A stretch of DNA of 64,000 nucleotides, from positions 806,001 through 870,000 of the forward strand of contig NZ_WTYL01000001.1 of assembly GCF_009828115.1 (NCBI RefSeq), read 5' to 3'. The notes beneath the pieces were generated by a model that saw only the letters and a program-made list of their open reading frames with translations, did no database searches and was not told the DNA's origin. This DNA is from Allopontixanthobacter sediminis (lineage in GTDB: Bacteria > Pseudomonadota > Alphaproteobacteria > Sphingomonadales > Sphingomonadaceae). The translations under genes and the position numbers were made by a program. Shown here one piece after another: positions 17,235 to 26,450 of the stretch. The number at the start of each line of letters is the position of its first letter. Within the stretch, counting starts at the first letter, position 1.

Positions 17235-19226
17235 ATGACTGACGATCTTTTTGACGGTACGCCCGCTTCCAGCGGCGATTACAACGCCTCCTCGATCGAG
17301 GTGCTGGAAGGGCTGGAACCCGTTCGCCGCCGCCCGGGCATGTATATCGGCGGGACGGACGACCGCGCGCTGCATCACCTCGCCGCCGAAGTCATCGACA
17401 ACGCGATGGACGAGGCAGTTGCCGGCCATGCTACGCGGATCGAGGTCTCGCTGGAGGAGGGCAACCGGCTGAGCGTGTCGGACAACGGCCGCGGTATCCC
17501 GGTGGAAGAACACCCGAAATACCCCGGCAAGTCGACGCTGGAAGTGATCCTTTCGACGCTCCATTCGGGCGGCAAGTTTTCCGGCAAAGCCTATGCTACC
17601 AGCGGCGGGCTGCACGGCGTCGGGGTCAGCGTCGTCAATGCCCTGTCGTCCGATACGCGGGTGGAAGTGGCGCGCGACCGGCAGCTATACGCGCAGAATT
17701 TCGCGCGCGGGCTGACGCTTGGTCCCATCGAGAAATTGGGGCCGACACCGAACCGCCGGGGCACCACTGTCAGCTTTACCCCCGACACGGAAATTTTCGG
17801 AGACCGGCAGTTTACGCCCAAGCGGCTGTTCAAGCTTGCCCGGTCGAAAGCGTATTTGTTCGCTGGGGTCGAAATCCGCTGGAAATGCGCTGGCTCGCTC
17901 GTCAGCGACGATGTGCCAGCCGAAGCGACCTTCAAGTTTCCCGGCGGGCTGTCGGACCATCTTGCGGAGCAGATTGGTGGACGCGAATGCGTAACAGCGC
18001 AGCCTTTCGCAGGTAGTCAGGAATTTCCTGCGAACGAAGCGGGCGACATCATGGGCCGCGCCGAATGGGCGATCGCATGGCCGCTTTATTCCGACGGATC
18101 GTTCAGCTGGTACTGCAACACCGTGCCCACGCCCGATGGCGGCACCCACGAACAGGGACTTCGCGGAGCGCTCACCAAGGGGCTGCGCGCATTTGGCGAG
18201 CTGATCGGCCAGAAGAAGGCGAAGGACATTACCGCCGACGACGTCATGACCGGCGGCGAAATGATGCTGTCGGTGTTCATCCGCGACCCGCAGTTCCAGA
18301 GCCAGACGAAGGACCGCCTCACCAGCCCCGAAGCCGCCCGCCTGGTGGAAAACGCCATGCGCGACCATTTCGATCACTTCCTTTCCGACAACATGGAGCG
18401 CGGCAAGGCTCTGCTCGGCGAGGTCATGGAACGGATGGACGAACGCTTGCGCCGCAAGCAGGAACGCGACATCAAGCGCAAGACCGCGACCAATTCCAAG
18501 AAGCTGCGCCTGCCCGGTAAGCTGACAGATTGTTCGGGCGACGGCAAGGGCGAGACCGAGCTGTTCATCGTCGAAGGCGATTCCGCGGGCGGCAGCGCGA
18601 AACAGGCGCGCAACCGCAAGACGCAGGCGATCCTCCCCATCCGCGGGAAGATCCTCAACGTGGCGAGCGCGACGATGGACAAGATTCGGGCCAACAGCGA
18701 AATCGCCGACCTGACGCTGGCGCTGGGCTGCGGCACCCGCAAGGATTGCGACGCAGACAACCTGCGCTACGACCGGATCGTTATCATGACCGACGCCGAT
18801 GTCGACGGCGCACATATCGCCACGCTGCTGATGACGTTCTTCTTCCAGGAAATGCCTGACCTCGTGCGCAAGGGGCACCTGTATTTGGCGCAGCCGCCGC
18901 TCTACCGGCTGACCGCCGGCAAGGAAAGCCGCTACGCTCGCGACGATGCTCACCGGACGGAGCTGGAAAACACCGTGTTCAAGGGCAAGAAGGTCGAGGT
19001 CGGTCGGTTCAAGGGGCTCGGGGAGATGAACCCCAACCAGTTGCGCGAAACCACCATGGACCCGGCTACGCGCAACCTGATCCGTATTACCATCCCACCC
19101 GAATTCGAACAGCGTGCGGCGGTGAAGGAACTGGTCGATCAACTCATGGGCCGGAACCCGGAACACCGGTTCAATTTCATCCAGAACCGGGCGGGCGAAC
19201 TCGACCGGGACTTGATCGACGCTTGA
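17235..19226 (+). CDS. parE: DNA topoisomerase IV subunit B
   Basis: ParE is the ATPase subunit of topoisomerase IV, which decatenates daughter chromosomes. At 663 residues it is full length. The GHKL ATPase shows VRRRPGMYIGG, EVIDNAMDEAVAGHA and DNGRGIPVE (about 50-85), then TSGGLHGVGVSVVNALS. The TOPRIM domain starts TELFIVEGDSAGGSAKQARNR (Glu at about 440) with DADVDGAHIATLL as its DxD. Length and the LHGVG context favour ParE over GyrB, which is usually about 800 residues. Confidence 0.93.
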   Translation: MTDDLFDGTPASSGDYNASSIEVLEGLEPVRRRPGMYIGGTDDRALHHLAAEVIDNAMDEAVAGHATRIEVSLEEGNRLSVSDNGRGIPVEEHPKYPGKSTLEVILSTLHSGGKFSGKAYATSGGLHGVGVSVVNALSSDTRVEVARDRQLYAQNFARGLTLGPIEKLGPTPNRRGTTVSFTPDTEIFGDRQFTPKRLFKLARSKAYLFAGVEIRWKCAGSLVSDDVPAEATFKFPGGLSDHLAEQIGGRECVTAQPFAGSQEFPANEAGDIMGRAEWAIAWPLYSDGSFSWYCNTVPTPDGGTHEQGLRGALTKGLRAFGELIGQKKAKDITADDVMTGGEMMLSVFIRDPQFQSQTKDRLTSPEAARLVENAMRDHFDHFLSDNMERGKALLGEVMERMDERLRRKQERDIKRKTATNSKKLRLPGKLTDCSGDGKGETELFIVEGDSAGGSAKQARNRKTQAILPIRGKILNVASATMDKIRANSEIADLTLALGCGTRKDCDADNLRYDRIVIMTDADVDGAHIATLLMTFFFQEMPDLVRKGHLYLAQPPLYRLTAGKESRYARDDAHRTELENTVFKGKKVEVGRFKGLGEMNPNQLRETTMDPATRNLIRITIPPEFEQRAAVKELVDQLMGRNPEHRFNFIQNRAGELDRDLIDA

Positions 19227-19277
19227 GGAATTTCGGGCGCGTTGTAAGAAATTCCGCTCGTGGTCCACTAAAGGGGC

Positions 19278-19805
19278 ATGACCGCACAGCAGGAACACCT
19301 CTATCGCCAGGCCGAAGCCCAGTTTGCGCCGGCGATCGCGCGGCTTGCCCACGCGATGGAGCGCCAGCCCGATCGCGCTGCGGATCTGATGCAGGATATC
19401 CATTTCGAACTGTGGCGCAGTTTCGCCCGCTTCGAAGGGCAGTGTTCACTCAGCACCTGGGTTTACCGGATCGCGCATAACGTCGCCGCCGATCATGTCG
19501 GCGCCGCAACCCGGCTGCCAAAAACCATTCCGCTGGACCAGATCGAAACGCTGCCAGCGCCGCATGACGCCGAGCGCGGTCATGCCGAAAATCACGCAAT
19601 GTCACGGGTGCACGAATTGCTCCGCCAAGTCGCGCCCCTCGATGCCCAAGTGATCCTGTTGTGGCTGGAAGGGCAGACTGGCGCGGAGATCGCCGAGATC
19701 ACCGGACTGAACAGCAACGCCGTGGCGGTCCGCACCCACCGCGCCAAGGCGTTGATCGCCAAGGCCTTCGAAGAACCGCAAACCGTTGGAATTGCCCATG
19801 ACTAA
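19278..19805 (+). CDS. ECF-type RNA polymerase sigma factor
   Basis: A 175-residue sigma-70 family protein. Region 2 is seen as ADLMQDIHFELWRSFARFEGQCSLSTWVYRIAHNVAADHV (about 36-75), with the usual DLxQD...FR...STWLYRIAxN pattern, and region 4 as LDAQVILLWLEGQTGAEIAEITGLNSNAVAVRTHRAK (about 120-156). It lacks regions 1.1 and 3, so it is an ECF factor. It overlaps the next gene, a membrane protein, by 8 nt, an arrangement often seen for a sigma factor and its membrane anti-sigma factor. Target promoters are unknown. Confidence 0.88.
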   Translation: MTAQQEHLYRQAEAQFAPAIARLAHAMERQPDRAADLMQDIHFELWRSFARFEGQCSLSTWVYRIAHNVAADHVGAATRLPKTIPLDQIETLPAPHDAERGHAENHAMSRVHELLRQVAPLDAQVILLWLEGQTGAEIAEITGLNSNAVAVRTHRAKALIAKAFEEPQTVGIAHD

Positions 19806-20373
19806 CCCTCCCTTCCTGCAGTGGACCGACCAGAGCCAGGATGCGCAGTTTGTCCTGCCCGGCACGTTCGCCGCGAAATCCTCGCGTCTCGAAACCACTG
19901 TCCGCCGCCGCAACGCATTGGAATATGGCGTCGGCCTGTTCTGCATCGCGGCGTTTGGCTGGGTTGCATGGCTGACCGCATCGGCCGGTGCATTGCTGAT
20001 GTCCGCAGGCTGGATCGTGCTGATCATCGGCGTGATCGTGGTGCTTGCAAACCTGACGCGGATTGCGTCGAACCTCGAACGTCGGCCCGAACTCGACTGC
20101 CGTAGCCACCTGCGGGCGCAGCTGGTGCGTCAGAAGCAGGCGCTCAATTCCGTCACATCGTGGTATCTGGCGCCGTTAGTCCCGGGCATGGTCCTGGTTC
20201 TCGGAGCTGCTGCGGCGCAGGTGGCCGGCGAAATAGGCTGGCTGAAGGCATTGGCGGGCACCGCGCCGTCTGCAATGTTCGTCGTTCTGGTGTTTGGCGC
20301 AGTTCGCTGGCTCAACCACCGTGCAGCCCGCAAACTCGTAGCTGAAATCGATCGGCTCGACGCCCTTGAATGA
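19798..20373 (+). CDS. Four-helix membrane protein, possible sigma-factor partner
   Basis: A 191-residue protein from the ATG at 19798, which lies inside the end of the sigma-factor gene. There is a cytosolic N-terminus of about 40 residues with a basic RRR, then hydrophobic segments at about 43-61, 64-87, 122-143 and 155-172. The central loop is hydrophilic. I recognise no anti-sigma zinc motif (HxxxCxxC). Translational coupling to the ECF sigma gene suggests it senses or inhibits that factor, but this is inferred from position only. A further in-frame ATG at 19786 is less likely. Confidence 0.6.
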   Translation: MTNPPFLQWTDQSQDAQFVLPGTFAAKSSRLETTVRRRNALEYGVGLFCIAAFGWVAWLTASAGALLMSAGWIVLIIGVIVVLANLTRIASNLERRPELDCRSHLRAQLVRQKQALNSVTSWYLAPLVPGMVLVLGAAAAQVAGEIGWLKALAGTAPSAMFVVLVFGAVRWLNHRAARKLVAEIDRLDALE

Positions 20374-20430
20374 GCCCCTGCCGAAGCCGCAAAGTTCAGT
20401 CTTTTCGTTGACCCAAAGGGAGATTACTTC

Positions 20431-21723
20431 ATGCGTACCTTGATGACCGCCCTGGCACTTTCCGCCGCAGCCATCACAATTCAGCCCGCATTCGCCCAGG
20501 AGACGGAGGTACAAGTGCCGGAGACCGTATTCCAGCAGCGTTCGGAGGACGTCATTTCCGTACTGCGCGGCGAAATGCCTGCGGCCGATGTGTTCGCCGC
20601 TGGATTTCTTGCCGCCGTGCCTGCCGAACAGCTGACGGCGCTGATGACACAGATGGAGGCGCAGTTCGGGCCGCTGGCGGGCCTCGAGGAAGCAAAGGAG
20701 CAAAGCGGCACCAGCGGCATCATCGCACTAAGGTTCGAAAAGGCACTGGTGCGGGGGCCCCTGACACTCGATTCGACGCCCGACAACAAGGTGATCGGAT
20801 TGTTGCTCAACGACATCCAGCCGCTTAACGATTCGGTCGCGGCAATCACGGCGGACATCGAAGCGCTGCCCGGTGATGTGTCGGTCCTCTATGCTCCGCT
20901 GGAGGGCGGTAGCAATCCGATCCTGTCGGTCGATCCAGACCGGCAGATGGCCATCGGGTCCACCTTCAAACTCTACATCCTCGCCGCGTTGGCGCGCCAG
21001 GTCGCGGCAGGGGAGCGCAGCTGGGCGGACGTGGTCACGCTCGACCGCAAATCCCTTCCAAGCGGCCAGATGCAGAACTGGCCCGAGGGATCGCCGGTAA
21101 CCCTGCACACTCTGGCGACGATGATGATCTCGATCAGCGACAACACGGCGACTGACATCCTGCTCCATACAGTCGGGCGCGATGCCGTCGAGGCGGAACT
21201 GGTCCAGAGCGGCCATTCCGACCCGGCCCGCGCCCTGCCCTTCCTTAGCACGCTGGAGACGTTCGGCCTGAAAGGAAGCCCAGAGAACCTTGCCAAATAC
21301 GTAGGTGCCGGAGAGGATGGAAAACGCAGGATACTGGCCGATTTCGAGGATGACGTCGTTGGCCGGCCGGACCGGATATCTCCGCCGCGATTCACCGAGC
21401 CGACGGCAATCGATACGGTCGAGTGGTTCGCCAGTGGGGAAGATCTGCGAAAGCTCATGCAACGGATTGCGGACCTGCCCGATCCCACCGCCCGCAAGAT
21501 CATTTCGGTCAACCAGGCAATGCCCAAGACCCGGCGTGAAGAGTGGCAATACGTTGGCTACAAGGGCGGATCGGAACCCGGCGTGCTCAACCTGACATGG
21601 CTGCTGCAAGACGATGCCGACAAATGGTACATCCTGGCGATGAGCTGGAACAATCCCGCAGCCGAAGTGACGGCGACCGACTTCGAAATGCTTGCCCAAC
21701 GGATACTTCCGCTCCGGAGGTGA
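20431..21723 (+). CDS. Secreted class A beta-lactamase-like serine hydrolase
   Basis: A 430-residue protein with a Sec signal (cleavage after AFA, about residue 23), an N-terminal region of about 100 residues resembling DUF3887/LpqF-type accessory domains, then a serine beta-lactamase-like domain. Motifs seen: STFK (SxxK, about 181), SDN in SISDNTATD (about 235) and a KGG (GYKGGSEPG, about 376) in place of KTG. The altered third motif and the extra domain argue against a classical beta-lactamase; a peptidoglycan- or ester-directed hydrolase is as likely. Confidence 0.8.
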   Translation: MRTLMTALALSAAAITIQPAFAQETEVQVPETVFQQRSEDVISVLRGEMPAADVFAAGFLAAVPAEQLTALMTQMEAQFGPLAGLEEAKEQSGTSGIIALRFEKALVRGPLTLDSTPDNKVIGLLLNDIQPLNDSVAAITADIEALPGDVSVLYAPLEGGSNPILSVDPDRQMAIGSTFKLYILAALARQVAAGERSWADVVTLDRKSLPSGQMQNWPEGSPVTLHTLATMMISISDNTATDILLHTVGRDAVEAELVQSGHSDPARALPFLSTLETFGLKGSPENLAKYVGAGEDGKRRILADFEDDVVGRPDRISPPRFTEPTAIDTVEWFASGEDLRKLMQRIADLPDPTARKIISVNQAMPKTRREEWQYVGYKGGSEPGVLNLTWLLQDDADKWYILAMSWNNPAAEVTATDFEMLAQRILPLRR

Positions 21724-21880
21724 TGCGCCAAAACAGGTTGCCGCTACGGTATCGGGGACTGGTAGCGTATTCGCTGGTCAGACACCCGGTCCCGCCCCGG
21801 CGCTGCGCGCGGCCCTCCCCTTGCCCTTTACGGAAACCCGCCCTAACCCGTGCGAAACTTGATACGACACAGGAAAATTC

Positions 21881-22744
21881 ATGACTGACCAGACCGCAGG
21901 GCGTTTTGAAGGCACCCAATCCTACATCGCGACCGAAGATCTCAAAGTAGCCGTCAACGCGGCGGTGACCCTGCGGCGCCCGCTGCTGGTCAAGGGTGAA
22001 CCCGGCACCGGCAAGACGGTGCTGGCGCATGAAGTCGCGAAGGCGATGGGTGCACCGTTGATCGAATGGAATATCAAGTCGACCACCAAGGCGCAGCAGG
22101 GCCTATACGAATATGACGCGGTCGCGCGGTTGCGTGATGGCCAGCTCGGCGAAGAGCGGGTCCACGACATTTCGAACTACATCAAAAAGGGCAAGCTTTG
22201 GGAGGCGTTCACCAGCCCTGAACTGCCGGTGCTGCTGATCGACGAGATCGACAAGGCCGACATCGAGTTTCCGAACGATTTGCTGCAGGAACTCGACCGG
22301 ATGAGCTTCGACGTTTATGAAACGAAGGAGCGGATCGAGGCGAAGGATCGCCCGATCATGATCATCACTTCGAACAATGAAAAGGAACTGCCGGACGCCT
22401 TCCTCCGGCGCTGTTTCTTCCATTACATCAAGTTTCCTGACCGCGACACGATGCGGGAAATCATCGACGTTCACTTCCCCGATATCCAGAAAATCCTCGT
22501 CTCCAAGGCGATGGATATCTTCTACGAAATCCGCGAAGTTCCGGGTCTCAAGAAGAAGCCCAGCACATCGGAGCTGCTCGATTGGCTCAAGCTGCTGCTG
22601 AACGAGGATATGCCGCTGGAAGTTCTGCAGGACCGCGATCCGGCCAAGGCGATCCCGCCGATGCACGGCGCGCTGCTGAAAAACGAGCAGGACGTGATGC
22701 TGTTCGAACGGCTTGCCTTCATGGCCCGCCGTCAGGGCGGTTAG
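21881..22744 (+). CDS. MoxR-family AAA+ ATPase
   Basis: A 287-residue AAA+ protein of the MoxR/CoxD-like type, which acts as a chaperone with von Willebrand factor A partners. Walker A is GEPGTGKTVL (about 40-49), Walker B is VLLIDEIDKAD (about 117-127), and the sensor-1 Asn (IITSNNEKELPDAFLRRC) with the Arg finger follows. Its usual partner, a CoxE-like vWA protein, is present at 25234-26415 but separated here by two unrelated genes. Start ATG with AGGAAAA upstream. Confidence 0.9.
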   Translation: MTDQTAGRFEGTQSYIATEDLKVAVNAAVTLRRPLLVKGEPGTGKTVLAHEVAKAMGAPLIEWNIKSTTKAQQGLYEYDAVARLRDGQLGEERVHDISNYIKKGKLWEAFTSPELPVLLIDEIDKADIEFPNDLLQELDRMSFDVYETKERIEAKDRPIMIITSNNEKELPDAFLRRCFFHYIKFPDRDTMREIIDVHFPDIQKILVSKAMDIFYEIREVPGLKKKPSTSELLDWLKLLLNEDMPLEVLQDRDPAKAIPPMHGALLKNEQDVMLFERLAFMARRQGG

Positions 22745-22765
22745 GCGCCAACCAAGCTCAGAGGA

Positions 22766-24169
22766 TCAATCCTCGAACGAATAGGCCAGTTCGAAATCGC
22801 CCCAGCGCCGTCCGTTGATGACCAGCGGCACATAGACGTTGCGAACCACCTGATACTGCTGGCCGTCACCTTCCTGCCGGTAGACCGCCATCATGTAGGG
22901 TGCATTGCTCCGCTTCGCCTTCTGGTCGAGCGGGTCGAACAGGATCCGGCCGTTGCGGCAAAATTCGGTATCGTGAGCGAGATCGCCGGTAGGTTGGCGC
23001 GATCGGGAGGTGACGTGGGTGGGCAGGTAGCCCTTCATGTCGGCCTGCGAACACATCCGGATCGGTGCGCCTTGCGCTGAGATACGGTCGAGCACCGGAC
23101 GCCAGTTCTGGTCAGCCCAGTCGCTCAGGCCAGTACGATAGCGCAGCGGATTGCTGCCCGCGACGCTGCGGTAATTCTGGTCGAACAAGGCATTTTCCGA
23201 CAGTTTCCCGTCGGCCAGAGCGGATTCGGCCCGCTCGGCGATTTCTTTCGCCACGGCTTGCGCACGCAGGACCATTTCGCTGTCCTTGGGCGAGAGCCCG
23301 GCCTTCACGATCCCGTCGAACATTTCGCTGGCAGTCAGTTCCAGTTCGTTCATCCGTCGGTGTGCGGTTTCCAGCTGGTCTTCGTTGTGCCGTGCCGCCG
23401 CATCGAAGCTCTCGAGCACATCCTGCACCCGGTGCACATGGCCGCTGATGGTGCTGGTCGACCGCGCGATCTGATCGTTCTGGCGGTCCACTTCCTCGAC
23501 CAGTTCCGCAACGCCGTTGATCGTCTGTTCGATCTGGACGACCGAGTTCTTCGCGTCGCGGCTTGCCTCGGCCCCGCTTTCGATCTGGGCGATGACGCGT
23601 CCCGCTTCTCCGCCGAGCGCGTCGATAGTGCGTCCGATTTCCTCGGTCGCCTTGCGGGTGTCGTTGGCGAGGCCTTTGACCTCGCTGGCCACCACCGCGA
23701 ACGTCCGTCCTGCGTCACCGGCCCGCATGGCTTCGATGGTGGCGTTAAGCGCAAGAATGTTGGTCGTTTCCGCAATCTGGTCGATGTCCTGCGCGCAGCG
23801 GCGCACTTGTTCCATTGCCGCGGCGAAACCGGTGACATGCTGGGACAGCGTGTCCACCAGGTCGAGCAGGTCGGAAATGCGCCCGAGCGAGGTCTGGATC
23901 ATCTCCGTCCCCTGCCCCAGCCGCTCGATCGCGCGTTCGGACAGCAGGCGTGCTTCGTCGCTGGCTTCGGAGACCTTGCGCTGGTCCGCTTCGAGTTCGG
24001 CGACGGTGCCCTGCAACGCGCCATGTTCGGCCCGCAGTTTTTCCGAAGACTGGATCACCGACTGGACGATCCCGGCCACGTCGGAACACCCGACGGTCAC
24101 TTCGCCGCAGCTTTCCGGTATCAGGTCGATCGATCCCGGAAGAACGTTGCCGAAAGTGTCATGCTTCAT
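22766..24169 (-). CDS. Soluble chemoreceptor with C-terminal sensor domain
   Basis: A methyl-accepting chemotaxis-type protein with no transmembrane segment. From the ATG at 24169 it has 467 residues: a coiled-coil, then the signalling hairpin with the near-universal tip IAETTNILALNATIEAMRAGDAG split around residues 150-175 and FAVVASEVKGLANDT after it. The last 150 residues form a separate sensor-like domain with CSQADMKGYLPTH, a CRNGRILFD block and the ending YVPLVINGRRWGDFELAY. Input is therefore C-terminal, the reverse of the usual order. An upstream ATG at 24250 is an alternative start. The ligand is unknown. Confidence 0.85.
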   Translation of the reverse strand: MKHDTFGNVLPGSIDLIPESCGEVTVGCSDVAGIVQSVIQSSEKLRAEHGALQGTVAELEADQRKVSEASDEARLLSERAIERLGQGTEMIQTSLGRISDLLDLVDTLSQHVTGFAAAMEQVRRCAQDIDQIAETTNILALNATIEAMRAGDAGRTFAVVASEVKGLANDTRKATEEIGRTIDALGGEAGRVIAQIESGAEASRDAKNSVVQIEQTINGVAELVEEVDRQNDQIARSTSTISGHVHRVQDVLESFDAAARHNEDQLETAHRRMNELELTASEMFDGIVKAGLSPKDSEMVLRAQAVAKEIAERAESALADGKLSENALFDQNYRSVAGSNPLRYRTGLSDWADQNWRPVLDRISAQGAPIRMCSQADMKGYLPTHVTSRSRQPTGDLAHDTEFCRNGRILFDPLDQKAKRSNAPYMMAVYRQEGDGQQYQVVRNVYVPLVINGRRWGDFELAYSFED

Positions 24170-24315
24170 TGATTGCGACCCTTGATCAGTGTGCAGCGGC
24201 AGTAACCGGATCATCGTTACGATCGCCTTAAGATTGATCTGGGCGAACATTTTGTGCTGCCGCCCTGGCGAGCTTTCGTGCTTAGTATGCCGGCGATCCA
24301 CCAACCTGCGCGGAA

Positions 24316-25224
24316 ATGCCAATGCTCCGGACAAATACCGCCTCCCAAACTATCCCCGCGGCCACCCGCTTTGCCGGGATTCGTGTGGGGCTGGAAACAT
24401 TTGCGCCCCCGCCCGGCTGGCCCTCCTGGATCTACGAATTCCTGCTGTTCGGTTTCAAACAGGCGTGGGCCTGCCTGTTTGGCGGGCTGATGCTGGCGCT
24501 GCTGATGGCCACGCACCTGTTTTACCCCGATGACGCCGCGTTGCCCCGATACGATTTCCTGACTTTGGCCGCACTGGCGATACAGGCCGCGATGCTGCTT
24601 TTCCGCTTGGAGACCCTGAGTGAGGCGAAGGTTATCCTGGCATTCCACGTGGTCGGCACGGTAATGGAAGTGTTCAAGACCTATGCCGGTTCGTGGGAAT
24701 ATCCAGAGGCCAGTTATCTGCGGATCGGCGATGTTCCGCTATTTTCCGGCTTCATGTACGCCGCCGTCGGCAGCTACATTGCCCGGGTATGGCGGATTTT
24801 CGATTTTCGCTACACCGCCTATCCGCCGCCATGGATGACCTACGCCTTGGCCGCGGCGATCTACGTCAATTTCTTCGCGCATCATTACCTTGTAGACGTT
24901 CGCCTGGCCCTGTTTGCAGTGCTTGGCGCGCTGCACATGCGCACGCGGGTTTATTTTCGTGTTTGGCAAAGTGACCGGTGGATGCCGTTGCTGCTGGGCT
25001 GGTTCCTGGTGGCAGCGTTCATCTGGCTGGCGGAGAACATCGCAACGTTTGCGCGCGCCTGGACCTATCCCGACCAGGCCGATGGCTGGGCGATGGTGTC
25101 CTACGGCAAACTCGGCGCGTGGTACCTGCTGATGTACATATCGTTCGTATTGGTCTCGGCGGGGCACCGGGTACACCGGCCGGCCGCCAACACCCCTCTG
25201 GCGCCGGAGCCGGAGGCGGGTTAG
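24316..25224 (+). CDS. DUF817 family integral membrane protein
   Basis: A 302-residue polytopic protein with at least seven hydrophobic segments. The blocks SWEYPEASYLRIGDVPLFSGFMYA (central) and NFFAHHYLVDVRLALF are characteristic of DUF817, a family of unknown function. Acidic and His residues sit inside membrane segments (FKTYAGSWEY, FAHHY). It is 9 nt upstream of the vWA gene and probably co-transcribed with it. A second ATG lies 6 nt downstream of the one used. Confidence 0.85.
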   Translation: MPMLRTNTASQTIPAATRFAGIRVGLETFAPPPGWPSWIYEFLLFGFKQAWACLFGGLMLALLMATHLFYPDDAALPRYDFLTLAALAIQAAMLLFRLETLSEAKVILAFHVVGTVMEVFKTYAGSWEYPEASYLRIGDVPLFSGFMYAAVGSYIARVWRIFDFRYTAYPPPWMTYALAAAIYVNFFAHHYLVDVRLALFAVLGALHMRTRVYFRVWQSDRWMPLLLGWFLVAAFIWLAENIATFARAWTYPDQADGWAMVSYGKLGAWYLLMYISFVLVSAGHRVHRPAANTPLAPEPEAG

Positions 25225-25233
25225 GGACTGGCC

Positions 25234-26415
25234 ATGTTTTTCGATTTTGTAGACGAGCTGCGCGCCGCGGGGATCAAGGCTTCCTTCAAGGAACACCTGA
25301 CGCTGCTGGAAGCGCTGGACAAGGATGTCATCGAGCAGACGCCCGAAGCGTTCTATTACCTCAGCCGCGCCACGTTCGTGAAGGACGAAGGCCTGCTCGA
25401 CCGGTTCGATCAGGTGTTCAACAAGGTCTTCAAGGGCATCATCAGCGACTACGGCCAGGACCCCGTCGACGTGCCCGAGGATTGGCTGAAGGCCGTTGCC
25501 GAAAAATTCCTGTCGCCGGAAGAAATGGAAGCGATCAAGGCGCTCGGCGATTGGGATGAGATCATGGAGACGCTCAAGAAGCGGCTCGAAGAACAGGAAA
25601 AGCGGCACCAGGGCGGCAACAAATGGGTCGGCACCGGGGGTACCAGCCCGTTCGGCAATTCCGGCTACAATCCTGAAGGCGTGCGGATCGGCGGCGAAAG
25701 CAAGCACAAGCGGGCGATCAAGGTGTGGGAGAAGCGCGACTTCAAGAACCTCGACAACACCCGCGAACTCGGCACCCGCAATATCAAGATGGCGCTACGC
25801 CGATTGCGCCGTTTCGCCCGTGAAGGTTCCGCGGATGAGCTGGATCTCGACGCGACGATCGAAGGCACTGCGAAGCAGGGCTGGCTCGATATCCATATGC
25901 GCCCCGAACGGCACAATGCGGTCAAGTTGCTGCTGTTCCTCGATGTCGGCGGATCGATGGACCCGTTCATCAAGACGGTAGAAGAATTGTTCAGTGCGGC
26001 GAATAGCGAATTCAAAAACCTGGAATTCTTCTATTTCCACAACTGCCTGTATGAAGGCGTGTGGAAGGATAACCGCCGCCGCTGGGCGGAGCGGACCAAG
26101 ACCTGGGACATCCTTCACAAGTACGGCCACGACTACAAGATCATCTTCGTGGGCGATGCCGCGATGAGCCCTTACGAAATCACCCACCAGGGTGGCAGCG
26201 TCGAACACATGAACGAGGAATCCGGCGCCGTATGGATGAAACGGGTGACTAACACCTATCCCGCGACGGTTTGGCTGAACCCGGTACCGGAAAACCAGTG
26301 GAACTACTCGCAATCGACCAAGATGCTGAAGCAACTGGTCGAAGACCGGATGTATCCGCTGACGCTCGATGGACTGGACGATGCCATGAGGGAACTGAGC
26401 CGGAAGGCTGGGTAG
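25234..26415 (+). CDS. CoxE-like von Willebrand factor A domain protein
   Basis: A 393-residue cytosolic protein. The C-terminal half is a vWA domain: the MIDAS-like segment LLLFLDVGGSMDPF (about 226-239) has DxGxS rather than the canonical DxSxS, and FVGDAAMSPYEI (about 306-317) supplies the later MIDAS Asp. The N-terminal half is helical (FVDELRAAGIKASFKEHLTLLEAL), as in CoxE/YehP-like partners of MoxR ATPases. It very likely works with the MoxR ATPase at 21881-22744 to mature or load cofactor into some enzyme; the client is unknown. Confidence 0.86.
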   Translation: MFFDFVDELRAAGIKASFKEHLTLLEALDKDVIEQTPEAFYYLSRATFVKDEGLLDRFDQVFNKVFKGIISDYGQDPVDVPEDWLKAVAEKFLSPEEMEAIKALGDWDEIMETLKKRLEEQEKRHQGGNKWVGTGGTSPFGNSGYNPEGVRIGGESKHKRAIKVWEKRDFKNLDNTRELGTRNIKMALRRLRRFAREGSADELDLDATIEGTAKQGWLDIHMRPERHNAVKLLLFLDVGGSMDPFIKTVEELFSAANSEFKNLEFFYFHNCLYEGVWKDNRRRWAERTKTWDILHKYGHDYKIIFVGDAAMSPYEITHQGGSVEHMNEESGAVWMKRVTNTYPATVWLNPVPENQWNYSQSTKMLKQLVEDRMYPLTLDGLDDAMRELSRKAG

Positions 26416-26450
26416 AACGGAAGTAGCCCCTACCCCGGAGATCTAATGCT

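Noticed and set aside
17685-19403. 572-codon open frame antisense to parE
   Set aside because: Shadow of parE; no recognisable domain or ribosome-binding site.
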